Positions 1-6,931 of a stretch of 45,929 nucleotides of DNA are shown piece by piece. The first letter of the stretch is position 1. Every line of letters begins with the position of its first letter. Origin of the DNA: JAGOUN01 sp040389005 (GTDB lineage: Bacteria; Pseudomonadota; Gammaproteobacteria; JAGOUN01); NCBI GenBank assembly GCA_040389005.1, contig JAZKAS010000018.1, forward strand, positions 1 to 45,929. The letters run 5' to 3'. Below the pieces are notes generated by a model that saw nothing but the letters and a program-made list of their open reading frames with translations, searched no databases and had not been told where the DNA came from. Both the position numbers and the translations under genes were made by a program.

Positions 1-78
1 CTTGATCATAAAGTAATAACGGTCAATGTTACCCAAAATAATATTCCCATTACTTTGATAAATAAAGGCGAGTCATAG
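1..78 (+). CDS. 3' end of an unidentified gene (partial)
   Basis: Frame 1 is open from the first base to a TAG at 76-78 and reads as 25 residues ending in LINKGES. The start lies outside the window. The stop falls in the loop of the terminator hairpin at 62-94, which is where a gene end would be expected. The fragment is too short to assign to a family, and an open frame of this length can occur by chance. Confidence 0.35.
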   Translation, partial: LDHKVITVNVTQNNIPITLINKGES

Positions 79-94
79 CAACACTCGCCTTTAT
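62..94. terminator. Bidirectional intrinsic terminator
   Basis: A perfect 12-bp stem (ATAAAGGCGAGT at 62-73, its complement at 83-94) closes a 9-nt loop. T-rich sequence ends both arms, so it can terminate comEA on the minus strand and the gene entering from the left on the plus strand. Confidence 0.8.
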
Positions 95-96
95 GC

Positions 97-396
97 TTAG
101 ACAGTCAACTGTGGCTCAAGCTTGGTTGCACGTTTTTCGCCAATACGTTTCACCGCAGCAATATCATGCACCGATTTAAAATTACCATTTGCTGTTCGAT
201 AAGCCACAATCGCTTCAGCCGTCGATGGCCCGACGCCTTTGACGCAACGGCTAATCATATCAGCAGTAGCAGTATTAATATTGGTCTTGGGATCACAGGT
301 TGGGCTGGCATCAGCCGCAAACGATAAGGATGGGATAGAAGCAGCAATTGCCAAGGCGACAACTGCAGCGCGAACATAAGATTGAGGACGTTTCAT
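97..396 (-). CDS. comEA: ComEA-like helix-hairpin-helix DNA-binding protein
   Basis: This is a 99-residue secreted protein. Residues 1 to about 27 form a signal peptide (basic start, hydrophobic core, SFA-A-type cleavage site). The rest is one ComEA-type unit: INTATADMISRCVKGVGPST, then EAIVAYR and the second hairpin AAVKRIGEKRATKL. Proteins of this family bind incoming double-stranded DNA in the periplasm during natural transformation. The typical ComEA opening (INxAxAxxL) is present, although the usual Leu is replaced by Ile-Ser. It is a single gene ending in the terminator at 62-94, with an AGGAG-type ribosome site just upstream. No other competence gene is in the window, so the role in DNA uptake is from family knowledge only. 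Confidence 0.85.
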   Translation of the reverse strand: MKRPQSYVRAAVVALAIAASIPSLSFAADASPTCDPKTNINTATADMISRCVKGVGPSTAEAIVAYRTANGNFKSVHDIAAVKRIGEKRATKLEPQLTV

Positions 397-412
397 TGGA
401 TTTCTCCTTTGT

Positions 413-457
413 TCCGCGTGCTCCTCTTGGCATCTTTTTCGCGATAACGCACGCGGA
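413..457. promoter_or_regulatory. Inverted repeat in the comEA leader
   Basis: TCCGCGTGC at 413-421 and GCACGCGGA at 449-457 are perfectly complementary 9-mers separated by 27 nt. They lie 17-61 bp upstream of the comEA start. They could be an operator or a leader hairpin; nothing else identifies the function. Confidence 0.3.
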
Positions 458-500
458 TCATAATGAAGATAATATCAAAAATCAACTATTATCATGGTCC

Positions 501-2204
501 TTATATTGTATGCGAAAACTCTAGATTTTGTGCTCGACAATAAGCCTCTTGAATATGCTCTACAATAACCCATGAATCTAGACAGAAATGTACCTGTGTG
601 TAAGATTTTAAGTTTTGCAGAGGACACAAGTTAATTAAATTCATCCCTTGCACAATCAACAACGTCAATATATCTAAGGCGATTTCACGACTCGCAAAAT
701 CCTCATTTTTATCTATAAATCGAAGTGCAATTTTCGCTATTGTCTTGATATTCATGCCGATGCTATTGTATGCGAGCGATTGTAGCACTGTTAAAACGCT
801 AAGACGCACCTTGTTATTATTATGCTGTAATAATGCATTTAACGTAACACACAACTTATGTTTTTCTACAATCTCCACCAAAAGCTCAGAATCAATAATA
901 GATATTAACATGTCTAGCGCATCTAAGCCGAGTTTAATCTCATCATCTTGTTTTTTGAAAAGTTTAAAAATTTCTTTCACGAAATTTTCAAGTTCCGCTG
1001 AAATTTCAAACGCATAAAATTCTTCGATCAGCCAAATCAATTCTGTTAATGCCACTTCACGATGCTTAAAATCAATATCAATAGTTTCATCTTTATGATT
1101 GAAAATATTTAATAATTTATTAAATATTTTTTGACTCTCAACTCCTTCACGTGTGAAGTGGACATGCATTCTTGTGATGCGCCCTAACCCCAACGTAAGG
1201 CTATCATCATCACTAATCTGTGTTAGCAAAGGCAGCCAATCATTCTGCAAATGACTGCTATTAATAGTAACGGTGCTCACACAAGGAGCCAATATAAACA
1301 ATAACTCACAGCGCTTGCACCGCATGATATTATCAACATCCTGCATTACCTCAATAACATTGAGTGCTTGCAATGAATATTTAAATAAAGATTCAGCGTC
1401 TGCCGTAGAAAGATTTTCTGCAATCGCAGTCAGAGGCTCATACCACTCAATTTCATTGTCTTTTTGATCTATAAATTTTTGACTAATATCATGAAATAGC
1501 TTAACCAAGTTTTCATCAGAAAAAAGAGGCGTTAGTTCAACAAAAATCTCTACCGCCAAAGAAAATATATAATTCAATAGGTATCTTTGATCCAAACGCA
1601 CACAAAATAGCACAACTAGCTTTTCAATTAACCCACTATTATTATTGATGAAATCTTTGGTCATCTCGGGAACTCGTTTCTGAATAGCTTGCAATGCCTC
1701 TTGAATAGCATCTGCTTCATTTTGAATATCAAGTTGACTGACTATAAAATCTAACGATTCACTCGCTGGAAAATTATCTTCTACTGATACTTCTTTTTTT
1801 GCACTTTCAGGCAAACGAAGAAACTTTGAAAAAGCTTTGTCTAAAACAATCGGTCGGCCTTTTACAGCACTGATAAAACAAAGCATTTGCGCTCGGTGTT
1901 GAGGCGATGAATACTGTGTATTCATCCATTCATAAAGATTTTCTTCGACTGATTCAGTGATTGTCAAACCTGATCGAATATCAGTAGGTAAGTTTAAGAA
2001 AAAATTCGCAAATAATCTCTGACATTCAGCACTTGTTTCACTTTTAGAAGTACTTAATACTTGAAAAATCTCTTGTAAATATAACAACGCCCTAAGGGCA
2101 TTATCAACCCTCATGGCTATTAGATACTGAAATAATTCTTTAGGATTTAACCACTCTGCAGCAGTCGCAATAATAACATCACGAGGTAGATCAAATAAAC
2201 GCAT
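501..2204 (-). CDS. Unrecognised helical-repeat protein with an F-box-like N-terminus
   Basis: The product is 567 residues with no signal peptide and no obvious membrane segment. Residues 3-40 (LFDLPRDVIIATAAEWLNPK, then ELF) follow the F-box pattern: Leu-Pro at the start, a hydrophobic helix, then an L-x-P-K-E-L turn. The remainder is almost entirely leucine-rich amphipathic helices, as expected of a HEAT/armadillo-like solenoid. In host-associated bacteria, F-box proteins are usually secreted effectors that recruit the host SCF ubiquitin ligase; solenoids commonly bind substrates. That function here is inference from a degenerate motif. No clear ribosome site precedes the ATG. It is monocistronic and divergent from the transporter operon at 2292. 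Confidence 0.55.
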   Translation of the reverse strand: MRLFDLPRDVIIATAAEWLNPKELFQYLIAMRVDNALRALLYLQEIFQVLSTSKSETSAECQRLFANFFLNLPTDIRSGLTITESVEENLYEWMNTQYSSPQHRAQMLCFISAVKGRPIVLDKAFSKFLRLPESAKKEVSVEDNFPASESLDFIVSQLDIQNEADAIQEALQAIQKRVPEMTKDFINNNSGLIEKLVVLFCVRLDQRYLLNYIFSLAVEIFVELTPLFSDENLVKLFHDISQKFIDQKDNEIEWYEPLTAIAENLSTADAESLFKYSLQALNVIEVMQDVDNIMRCKRCELLFILAPCVSTVTINSSHLQNDWLPLLTQISDDDSLTLGLGRITRMHVHFTREGVESQKIFNKLLNIFNHKDETIDIDFKHREVALTELIWLIEEFYAFEISAELENFVKEIFKLFKKQDDEIKLGLDALDMLISIIDSELLVEIVEKHKLCVTLNALLQHNNNKVRLSVLTVLQSLAYNSIGMNIKTIAKIALRFIDKNEDFASREIALDILTLLIVQGMNLINLCPLQNLKSYTQVHFCLDSWVIVEHIQEAYCRAQNLEFSHTI

Positions 2205-2291
2205 AACAATTTTTTTTGCAGAGTAAAAGTAGGCAAATTTTAGCTCGACTCGCCTTATATTATCCTTAAAACAGCAGTTAAAAAAAAATAA

Positions 2292-2320
2292 TTGACAAAT
2301 ACATTTTTATCGCCTATGTT
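2292..2320 (+). promoter_or_regulatory. Sigma-70 promoter of the Trp-type transporter operon
   Basis: A perfect -35 box TTGACA (2292-2297) and TATGTT (2315-2320) are separated by 17 bp. Transcription would start near 2327, directly ahead of the leader peptide at 2341. Confidence 0.75.
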
Positions 2321-2340
2321 TCCCCCATCAAGGTAACTAA

Positions 2341-2421
2341 ATGCAAATCATGAAAAACTTGCTCAATACAGCTTTATTCATTCAACGTTGGCGCAGCGCT
2401 TCCAGTTATTGGCGGGCGTGA
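2341..2421 (+). CDS. Putative tryptophan-rich attenuator leader peptide
   Basis: A 26-codon frame starts with ATG at 2341, seven bases after AAGG (2330-2333), and ends with TGA at 2419-2421. Its C-terminal part reads RWRSASSYWRA, so it has two Trp codons (2389-2391 and 2410-2412) plus a Tyr in a very short peptide. A strong promoter precedes it and an intrinsic terminator (2447-2470) follows before the first structural gene. This is the layout of ribosome-mediated transcription attenuation (compare trpL). Tryptophan as the sensed amino acid is inferred from the Trp codons and from the transporter type downstream. An internal ATG at 2350 could shorten the peptide to 23 residues. Confidence 0.75.
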   Translation: MQIMKNLLNTALFIQRWRSASSYWRA

Positions 2422-2446
2422 TTTAAGTTACATTGACTTCTTCATC

Positions 2447-2470
2447 AACCCGCTCGCTAGCGGGTTTTTT
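2447..2470 (+). terminator. Attenuator (intrinsic terminator) before the transporter genes
   Basis: AACCCGCT (2447-2454), loop CGCT, AGCGGGTT (2459-2466) and a T run to 2470 form a canonical terminator. GGCGGG (2411-2416), overlapping the second Trp codon, can pair with CCCGCT (2449-2454) and so compete with the terminator stem. A ribosome stalled at the first Trp codon would leave that segment free; one that reaches the stop codon would cover it. Confidence 0.75.
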
Positions 2471-2537
2471 GTATCTTTAAAAAAGAAATACCCGCTTGAT
2501 TGCACAATTTTTCTATTTAAATTTAAAGGTACTCAAC

Positions 2538-3479
2538 ATGAAAAAATTCACTTTATTAACAAGCTTATTACTCGCCTCCATTATTGCAATGGCCCAACCC
2601 GCCAAAAAAGTGGCGATTGTTATTCCGATAGAAATCAAAGCCATGGATGAAATTATTGAAAGCTTTGAAAAAGACTTGCAAGCGCAATATGCCGGCCCCA
2701 TTACATTTAAAGTGGCGAATGCGCAAGGAGACATGAATCTTGAGCATGCGGCGATCGCATCATTGCGCGATCAGAATTATGACTTAATCGCCCCCGTCGG
2801 CACCGATGCAACCGCCATGACCTTATCTCTGATAAAAACAACGCCCATTTTAAGTTTGGCTTCTGATCTTTCAGATGCGCAGCGTAAAAAATTAAATCCA
2901 TGCAATGTGGCTGTTGTACATGATGAGATTTCTAACGAAGAACAACTTGCTTTTATTCATCAAGCATTTCCCGAAATAAAAAACATAGTATTAATTCACA
3001 GTGCTGCGGATAAAATATTTCCTGAAGTCGAAGAAGCTAAAAGCGTTGCAAAAAAACTCGGCATCACCATTACATCCATGATGGCAGCGACACTGCCTGA
3101 GTTACAAACTATCGCGAATAATCTTCCAGAAAATACACAAGCGATTTATATTTTAAAAGATATGCAAATCGTTAGCGGCACACCGCAACTGGCGAAAATT
3201 GCGCAAGCTCGAAAAATCCCCTTGATTAGCTCGGATGATGGCTCCGTGAAAAACGGTGCGGGATTTGCCTTGGGCGTACATGAAAATCAAATTGGTGTTA
3301 ATGGCGCAATATTAGCTGCTGCTATTTTAAATGGAAAAAATGCCTGTGATTTACCAATTTCTGAAATGAAAAAATTGACTGTGTTTTTAAATCCAAAAGC
3401 GATGGAGAATTTTAGAGCTTCGGAAGAAACAGTAAAGTTAACCACTAAAAATATGAAGTATCAAATTGAAATTGTATAA
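2538..3479 (+). CDS. ABC transporter substrate-binding protein, TrpX/COG2984 type
   Basis: This is the periplasmic receptor of the importer encoded by the next two genes. The 313-residue protein begins with a signal peptide (MKKFTLLTSLLLASIIAMA, cleaved near residue 19). It continues as a two-lobe binding fold: VAIVIPIEIKAMDEIIESF and the later LGVHENQIGVNGA segment are typical of COG2984, the family containing streptococcal TrpX, which binds tryptophan and phenylalanine. No lipobox is seen, so it is probably soluble in the periplasm. The ATG at 2538 is chosen over an in-frame ATG at 2496 because it follows AAAGG and gives the signal peptide directly. The ligand is inferred from the Trp-rich leader. 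Confidence 0.8.
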   Translation: MKKFTLLTSLLLASIIAMAQPAKKVAIVIPIEIKAMDEIIESFEKDLQAQYAGPITFKVANAQGDMNLEHAAIASLRDQNYDLIAPVGTDATAMTLSLIKTTPILSLASDLSDAQRKKLNPCNVAVVHDEISNEEQLAFIHQAFPEIKNIVLIHSAADKIFPEVEEAKSVAKKLGITITSMMAATLPELQTIANNLPENTQAIYILKDMQIVSGTPQLAKIAQARKIPLISSDDGSVKNGAGFALGVHENQIGVNGAILAAAILNGKNACDLPISEMKKLTVFLNPKAMENFRASEETVKLTTKNMKYQIEIV

Positions 3480-3509
3480 CCAATGCTAATGCATACGCCC
3501 TGCTAGGGA

Positions 3510-3535
3510 CGTCATTGCGAGTACTCGCAATGACG
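3510..3535. repeat. REP-like palindrome, GTCATTGCGAG family, copy 1
   Basis: A perfect 26-bp palindrome centred on CGAGTACTCG lies in the gap between the receptor and permease genes. Related copies are at 13713-13792 and 43268-43302. As RNA it would form a hairpin that could protect the upstream transcript from 3' decay; that effect is inference. Confidence 0.75.
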
Positions 3536-3578
3536 ACAACATACGATCCAGGTTAAATAACAAATAGGAATGCTAAAT

Positions 3579-4445
3579 ATGCTCACCGTCATTTATAATT
3601 TCATCACACAAAGCCTGCCATTTTTACCATTGGCGCTGGCGATTTATATTAGTTTTAACTTAATGAACGCTACGGACTTAACGCTTGATGGCAGTTTTGT
3701 TGCTGGCGCAGGAGTATTCGCAAAACTAATCAGCATGGGGATTTCACCCATACTGTCAACGTTCGCTGCAATGTGCGCCGGTGTTTGTACTGGCGCGCTA
3801 GTAGCTTGCATGCAACGTCATCAACGTATTGATGCGCTACTCGCGGGTATTCTTGCAACCTTTATTTTAGCGAGTGGCAACTTGATTATGATGGGCCGGC
3901 CTAATATTAATTTACTGTCACAAAATACGTTGGTGTCATCTGCATTTGCTACCAGCGATACATGTGGATATTTATTAGTAGGTATAATTGTGGCGATTTT
4001 ATGCGGTACCGCGTTACTCTTATTAAAGTCTTCGTTTGGATTACGCTTGCGTGCCTTTGGTGATAACCCGCAATTATTCACTCGTTACGGTTTTGCAACA
4101 GAACGTTATCGTTGTTTCGGATTTTCCCTGACTAATTGTCTCGCCGCTTGCGCCGGATGTTTAACCGCACAAACTGTTGGATATGCCGACATTAATATGG
4201 GTGTTGGCATGACATTAACTGGACTCGGCGCCATTATCGCTGGCCAACAATTAACGATGCGTTTTTTAAAAAGAAATCATTTGAGAATTGGCTTTGAATT
4301 TCTCGCTTGCTTAATGGGCGTCTTACTTTATTTTGCATTGATGAACACATTATTACGCTTAGGCGTTGATCCGCTTTATTTAAAAATAGTGCTAGGTCTC
4401 ATTTTAATATTTTTCTTAAGGAACGCTCATGTTAAAGCTAAATAA
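3579..4445 (+). CDS. ABC transporter permease, TrpY/COG4120 type
   Basis: A 288-residue polytopic inner-membrane protein with roughly eight hydrophobic segments. It carries the family signature NATDLTLDGSF near residues 25-35 and a late GLGAIIAGQQL segment typical of COG4120 permeases. It forms the membrane channel with the ATPase encoded next. An upstream in-frame ATG at 3570 is rejected because AGGA (3566-3569) would abut it; the same AGGA is nine bases from the ATG at 3579. The gene overlaps the ATPase gene by 17 bp, indicating translational coupling. A hairpin repeat separates it from the receptor gene. Confidence 0.85.
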   Translation: MLTVIYNFITQSLPFLPLALAIYISFNLMNATDLTLDGSFVAGAGVFAKLISMGISPILSTFAAMCAGVCTGALVACMQRHQRIDALLAGILATFILASGNLIMMGRPNINLLSQNTLVSSAFATSDTCGYLLVGIIVAILCGTALLLLKSSFGLRLRAFGDNPQLFTRYGFATERYRCFGFSLTNCLAACAGCLTAQTVGYADINMGVGMTLTGLGAIIAGQQLTMRFLKRNHLRIGFEFLACLMGVLLYFALMNTLLRLGVDPLYLKIVLGLILIFFLRNAHVKAK

Positions 4446-5139
4446 TATTTCTCTGAATCTTGGTCAACAACAAATTTTATTTGATATTAATTTGGACGTT
4501 AATAAGAATGAAATCATAATCATGTTAGGCAGCAATGGCTCCGGAAAAAGTTCTTTATTGAAACTCATCGATCGGCGTTATTCAATGCAAAAAGGTTCAT
4601 TAACCATTGATGGTATTTCTATTGAAAAATATTCTCAAAAAAACCTCGCTAAAACCATTATTACCTTAACACAAAACCCATTAGATTCTTTATTTCCAAA
4701 ACTGACCGTTAAAGAAAACTGCTTGCTTGCGTGTTATCGTGCTGAAAAAAATCCTGCCGCATTTGAAGATCATCTTGCACAATTTAATCCAAAACTGGTT
4801 TCGCATTTAAATACGCTTTCTGGCCATTTATCCGGCGGCGAACAACAAGCTCTGGTTTTAGCACTCGCTTGTCTTGCAAAGCCAAAAATTTTGTTGCTTG
4901 ATGAACATACCAGCGCACTCGATCCTCACACGGCTGAAAATCTCATGCAACTCACGCAAGAGAAAATAAAAGCCCACGGCATTACATGCATTATTAGCAC
5001 GCATCAATTGGAACATGCGCTGCAATACGGAGATCGATTGATTGCCTTACAGGAGGGAAGAATTTTAAAAAACTATAGTAAAATAGAAAAAGTGAATCTT
5101 TCATTAGAGAGAATTCGAAAAGAATGTTATCAACATTAA
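4429..5139 (+). CDS. ABC transporter ATPase, TrpZ/COG1101 type
   Basis: A 236-residue nucleotide-binding subunit that powers the importer. Visible motifs are Walker A GSNGSGKS (residues 34-41), signature LSGGEQQ (134-140), Walker B ILLLDE (154-159) followed by the D-loop SALD, and switch His in STHQLEHAL. The Q-loop lies in TLTQNPLDSLFP. All catalytic residues are present, so it should be active. Its start lies within the end of the permease gene. It is the last gene of the operon; its stop overlaps the converging toxin gene by 4 bp, and no terminator is visible between them. Confidence 0.85.
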   Translation: MLKLNNISLNLGQQQILFDINLDVNKNEIIIMLGSNGSGKSSLLKLIDRRYSMQKGSLTIDGISIEKYSQKNLAKTIITLTQNPLDSLFPKLTVKENCLLACYRAEKNPAAFEDHLAQFNPKLVSHLNTLSGHLSGGEQQALVLALACLAKPKILLLDEHTSALDPHTAENLMQLTQEKIKAHGITCIISTHQLEHALQYGDRLIALQEGRILKNYSKIEKVNLSLERIRKECYQH

Positions 5140-5513
5140 CTCCAAACGGACCCTGCATAGTTTTCTAAAATAGCATTATCTGCTGTTAATAATAGCGCAG
5201 ATAATGCCATAGCATGTGCTACAATTAAACGATCAAACGGATTGCGTGTCCAAGAGAAATTCAAGGCATTTTGAGTAATCATACTAAAATCATCGTTAGC
5301 GACTGTAACACCTAAACGTAAATGCAAATCTTCATAAATTTGTCGCGCTGGAATTTGAATACGTTTAATTTCATACAAATATTGCGTTTCCAACATCACC
5401 ATCGGACTAATTTTTAAATCATGATTATTGAGCAAGTCTATGGCTTTTGCTGAAAATTTTTCGCTTAATCCTGCGTACAACCAAACAAATACATGCGTAT
5501 CTAGAAAAATCAT
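5136..5513 (-). CDS. PIN-domain toxin of a VapC-like type II toxin-antitoxin pair
   Basis: A 125-residue PIN-domain ribonuclease. The four acidic metal ligands expected of the fold are present: D5 (MIFLDTH), E42 (MLETQYL), D94 (NPFDRLIVAHA) and D112 (LLTADN). VapC-type toxins cleave specific RNAs and arrest translation. The start at 5513 is chosen because its ATG overlaps the antitoxin stop as ATGA, the usual translational coupling, and because the PIN fold begins at MIFLDTH; an upstream start adds nine unrelated residues. All residues look intact, so the toxin is probably active. Target RNA cannot be read from the sequence. Confidence 0.85.
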   Translation of the reverse strand: MIFLDTHVFVWLYAGLSEKFSAKAIDLLNNHDLKISPMVMLETQYLYEIKRIQIPARQIYEDLHLRLGVTVANDDFSMITQNALNFSWTRNPFDRLIVAHAMALSALLLTADNAILENYAGSVWS

Positions 5514-5761
5514 AGCTCTGCATCCCAATTTTTCATCCAATCAGCATGAATTAAATCATCGTTTTCATGAGCAATGATTTCTGATCTTTTTATAAGCCTA
5601 TCCATTTTTGATGGCGCATTTTCAAGGCTAATCTTAAGAAGATGTCCTTTTCTTTCAATTTCAATAGGAATGCCCGTTGCTATCGTTTGATCAATCAGCT
5701 GATAAAGTTTGCCTCGCAGCTCTGTTAAGCTAATAGAATGAGGATTTGGCATTGCAAGCAT
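5510..5761 (-). CDS. Phd/YefM-like antitoxin of the PIN toxin
   Basis: An 83-residue antitoxin. The N-terminal half (NPHSISLTELRGKLYQLIDQ) fits the Phd/YefM DNA-binding fold; IPIEIERKGHLLKIS completes that domain. The C-terminal part is charged and would wrap the toxin. The ATG at 5761 is chosen because GGGAG stands seven bases upstream; a GTG at 5767 and an ATG at 5752 are alternatives. The gene overlaps the toxin by 4 bp. The two palindromic boxes at 5780-5811 lie directly upstream and probably mediate autorepression. Confidence 0.8.
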   Translation of the reverse strand: MLAMPNPHSISLTELRGKLYQLIDQTIATGIPIEIERKGHLLKISLENAPSKMDRLIKRSEIIAHENDDLIHADWMKNWDAEL

Positions 5762-5779
5762 AGTCACGCTCCCATATTA

Positions 5780-5811
5780 TACGTTCGTACAACATATTAT
5801 ATACGTACGTA
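5780..5811. promoter_or_regulatory. Paired palindromic operator of the toxin-antitoxin operon
   Basis: TACGTTCGTA (5780-5789) and TACGTACGTA (5802-5811) are near-identical palindromes whose centres are 22 bp apart, about two helical turns, just upstream of the antitoxin start. This suits cooperative binding by antitoxin dimers. Confidence 0.6.
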
Positions 5812-5831
5812 TTAATATTTCACAAGAGAAA

Positions 5832-5860
5832 TTGCTCTTATGCGTCAATATCCTTATGAT
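5832..5860 (+). promoter_or_regulatory. Probable promoter of the efflux operon
   Basis: TTGCTC (5832-5837) and TATGAT (5855-5860) are spaced by 17 bp and lie 31 bp ahead of the emrA-like start. The -35 box is only a partial match. Confidence 0.45.
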
Positions 5861-5890
5861 ACTCAGCTTAGTTTCTTTATTTGAGACCCC

Positions 5891-6931
5891 ATGGAAAACC
5901 CTCCTTCAAAAATGCAAAAATATCGCCGCCATTTGCTCATCGCTGGCCCGATGCTTATCGTGCTCATTTTATTGATTTTTTATCTGCTCAACAGAGGACT
6001 GGTTTCAACCGATGACGCCTACGTTAAAGCGGCCAACGCGTCGATTAATGCAAACGTTTCTGGGCAAGTAGCCGTCATTTACGTGCATGATAATCAAATG
6101 GTTAAACGTGGCGATTCTTTGTTTCGCCTAGATGCGCGCCCGTATCAACTCGCTGTCGCACACGCCAAAGCGGAATTAAACAATGCCCGCCTAAATATTC
6201 GCGCTTTAAAAACCGCTTATCAAGCAAAAATTGCAGAAACAAATCAAGCGCAAGAATTTGTGACATATCAGCAAGAAGAATTTCAGCGCCAACAAAAAAT
6301 GGCGAAGGCGGGCCTAGCTTCTGCGATGCAACTTAATAAAGCTAAAAATGCCTTTAATAGTGCAAAACAACAATTGATCGCGAAGCAACAGCAACAAGCG
6401 AATATATTGGCACAATTGAACAATAATGCTGAAATTAAAGCGAATCAATTACCTTCGGTGCAAGCGGCGTTAACCAATTTTCATCAAGCATTATTAAATC
6501 TTTCTTACACTGAAATTAAAGCACCTATGGACGGCATTGTCGCTAAAGTTGAAAGCCTGCAGTTGGGTGACTATGTTCAAGCAGGCGCGCCAATATTCGC
6601 CTTAATTTCAAATAGCGATGTTTGGGTAGAAGCCAATTTTAAAGAAACCCAACTCTCTGATATGCGACCAGGTCAATCTGCAACGCTCATGATTGATGCT
6701 TTTCCACATAAAAAATGGAGCGGGCATATTGTTAGCCTAAGCCCGGCTGTTGGCACGTCGTTTTCTTTATTACCCGCTGAAAATGCGACTGGAAACTGGG
6801 TGAAAATCACGCAGCGACTTCCCGTTAGAATTTCTATTGATGATAAAGACCATGCGGAATTAGCATCGGGATTAAGCGCAACCGTCACTGTCGATACACT
6901 AGGATCGCATAACGAGCACACTGAAAAATGA
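5891..6931 (+). CDS. emrA: HlyD/EmrA-family membrane fusion protein
   Basis: A 346-residue periplasmic adaptor that links the inner-membrane pump to the outer-membrane channel. One N-terminal membrane anchor (about residues 15-36, LLIAGPMLIVLILLIFYLL) is followed by the split lipoyl-like domain (DDAYVKAANASINANVSGQV and the return EIKAPMDGIVAKVESLQLGD). Between them is a long helical hairpin rich in Gln and Ala (about 100-190), the part that docks on the TolC-type channel. A beta-barrel domain ends the protein. Length and order fit the EmrA/FarA group. It is the first gene of a three-gene operon and overlaps the transporter gene by ATGA. Confidence 0.88.
   Translation: MENPPSKMQKYRRHLLIAGPMLIVLILLIFYLLNRGLVSTDDAYVKAANASINANVSGQVAVIYVHDNQMVKRGDSLFRLDARPYQLAVAHAKAELNNARLNIRALKTAYQAKIAETNQAQEFVTYQQEEFQRQQKMAKAGLASAMQLNKAKNAFNSAKQQLIAKQQQQANILAQLNNNAEIKANQLPSVQAALTNFHQALLNLSYTEIKAPMDGIVAKVESLQLGDYVQAGAPIFALISNSDVWVEANFKETQLSDMRPGQSATLMIDAFPHKKWSGHIVSLSPAVGTSFSLLPAENATGNWVKITQRLPVRISIDDKDHAELASGLSATVTVDTLGSHNEHTEK

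Noticed and set aside
3570..3578. Upstream ATG for the permease gene
   Set aside because: The only ribosome site, AGGA, directly abuts it; the ATG at 3579 has correct spacing.
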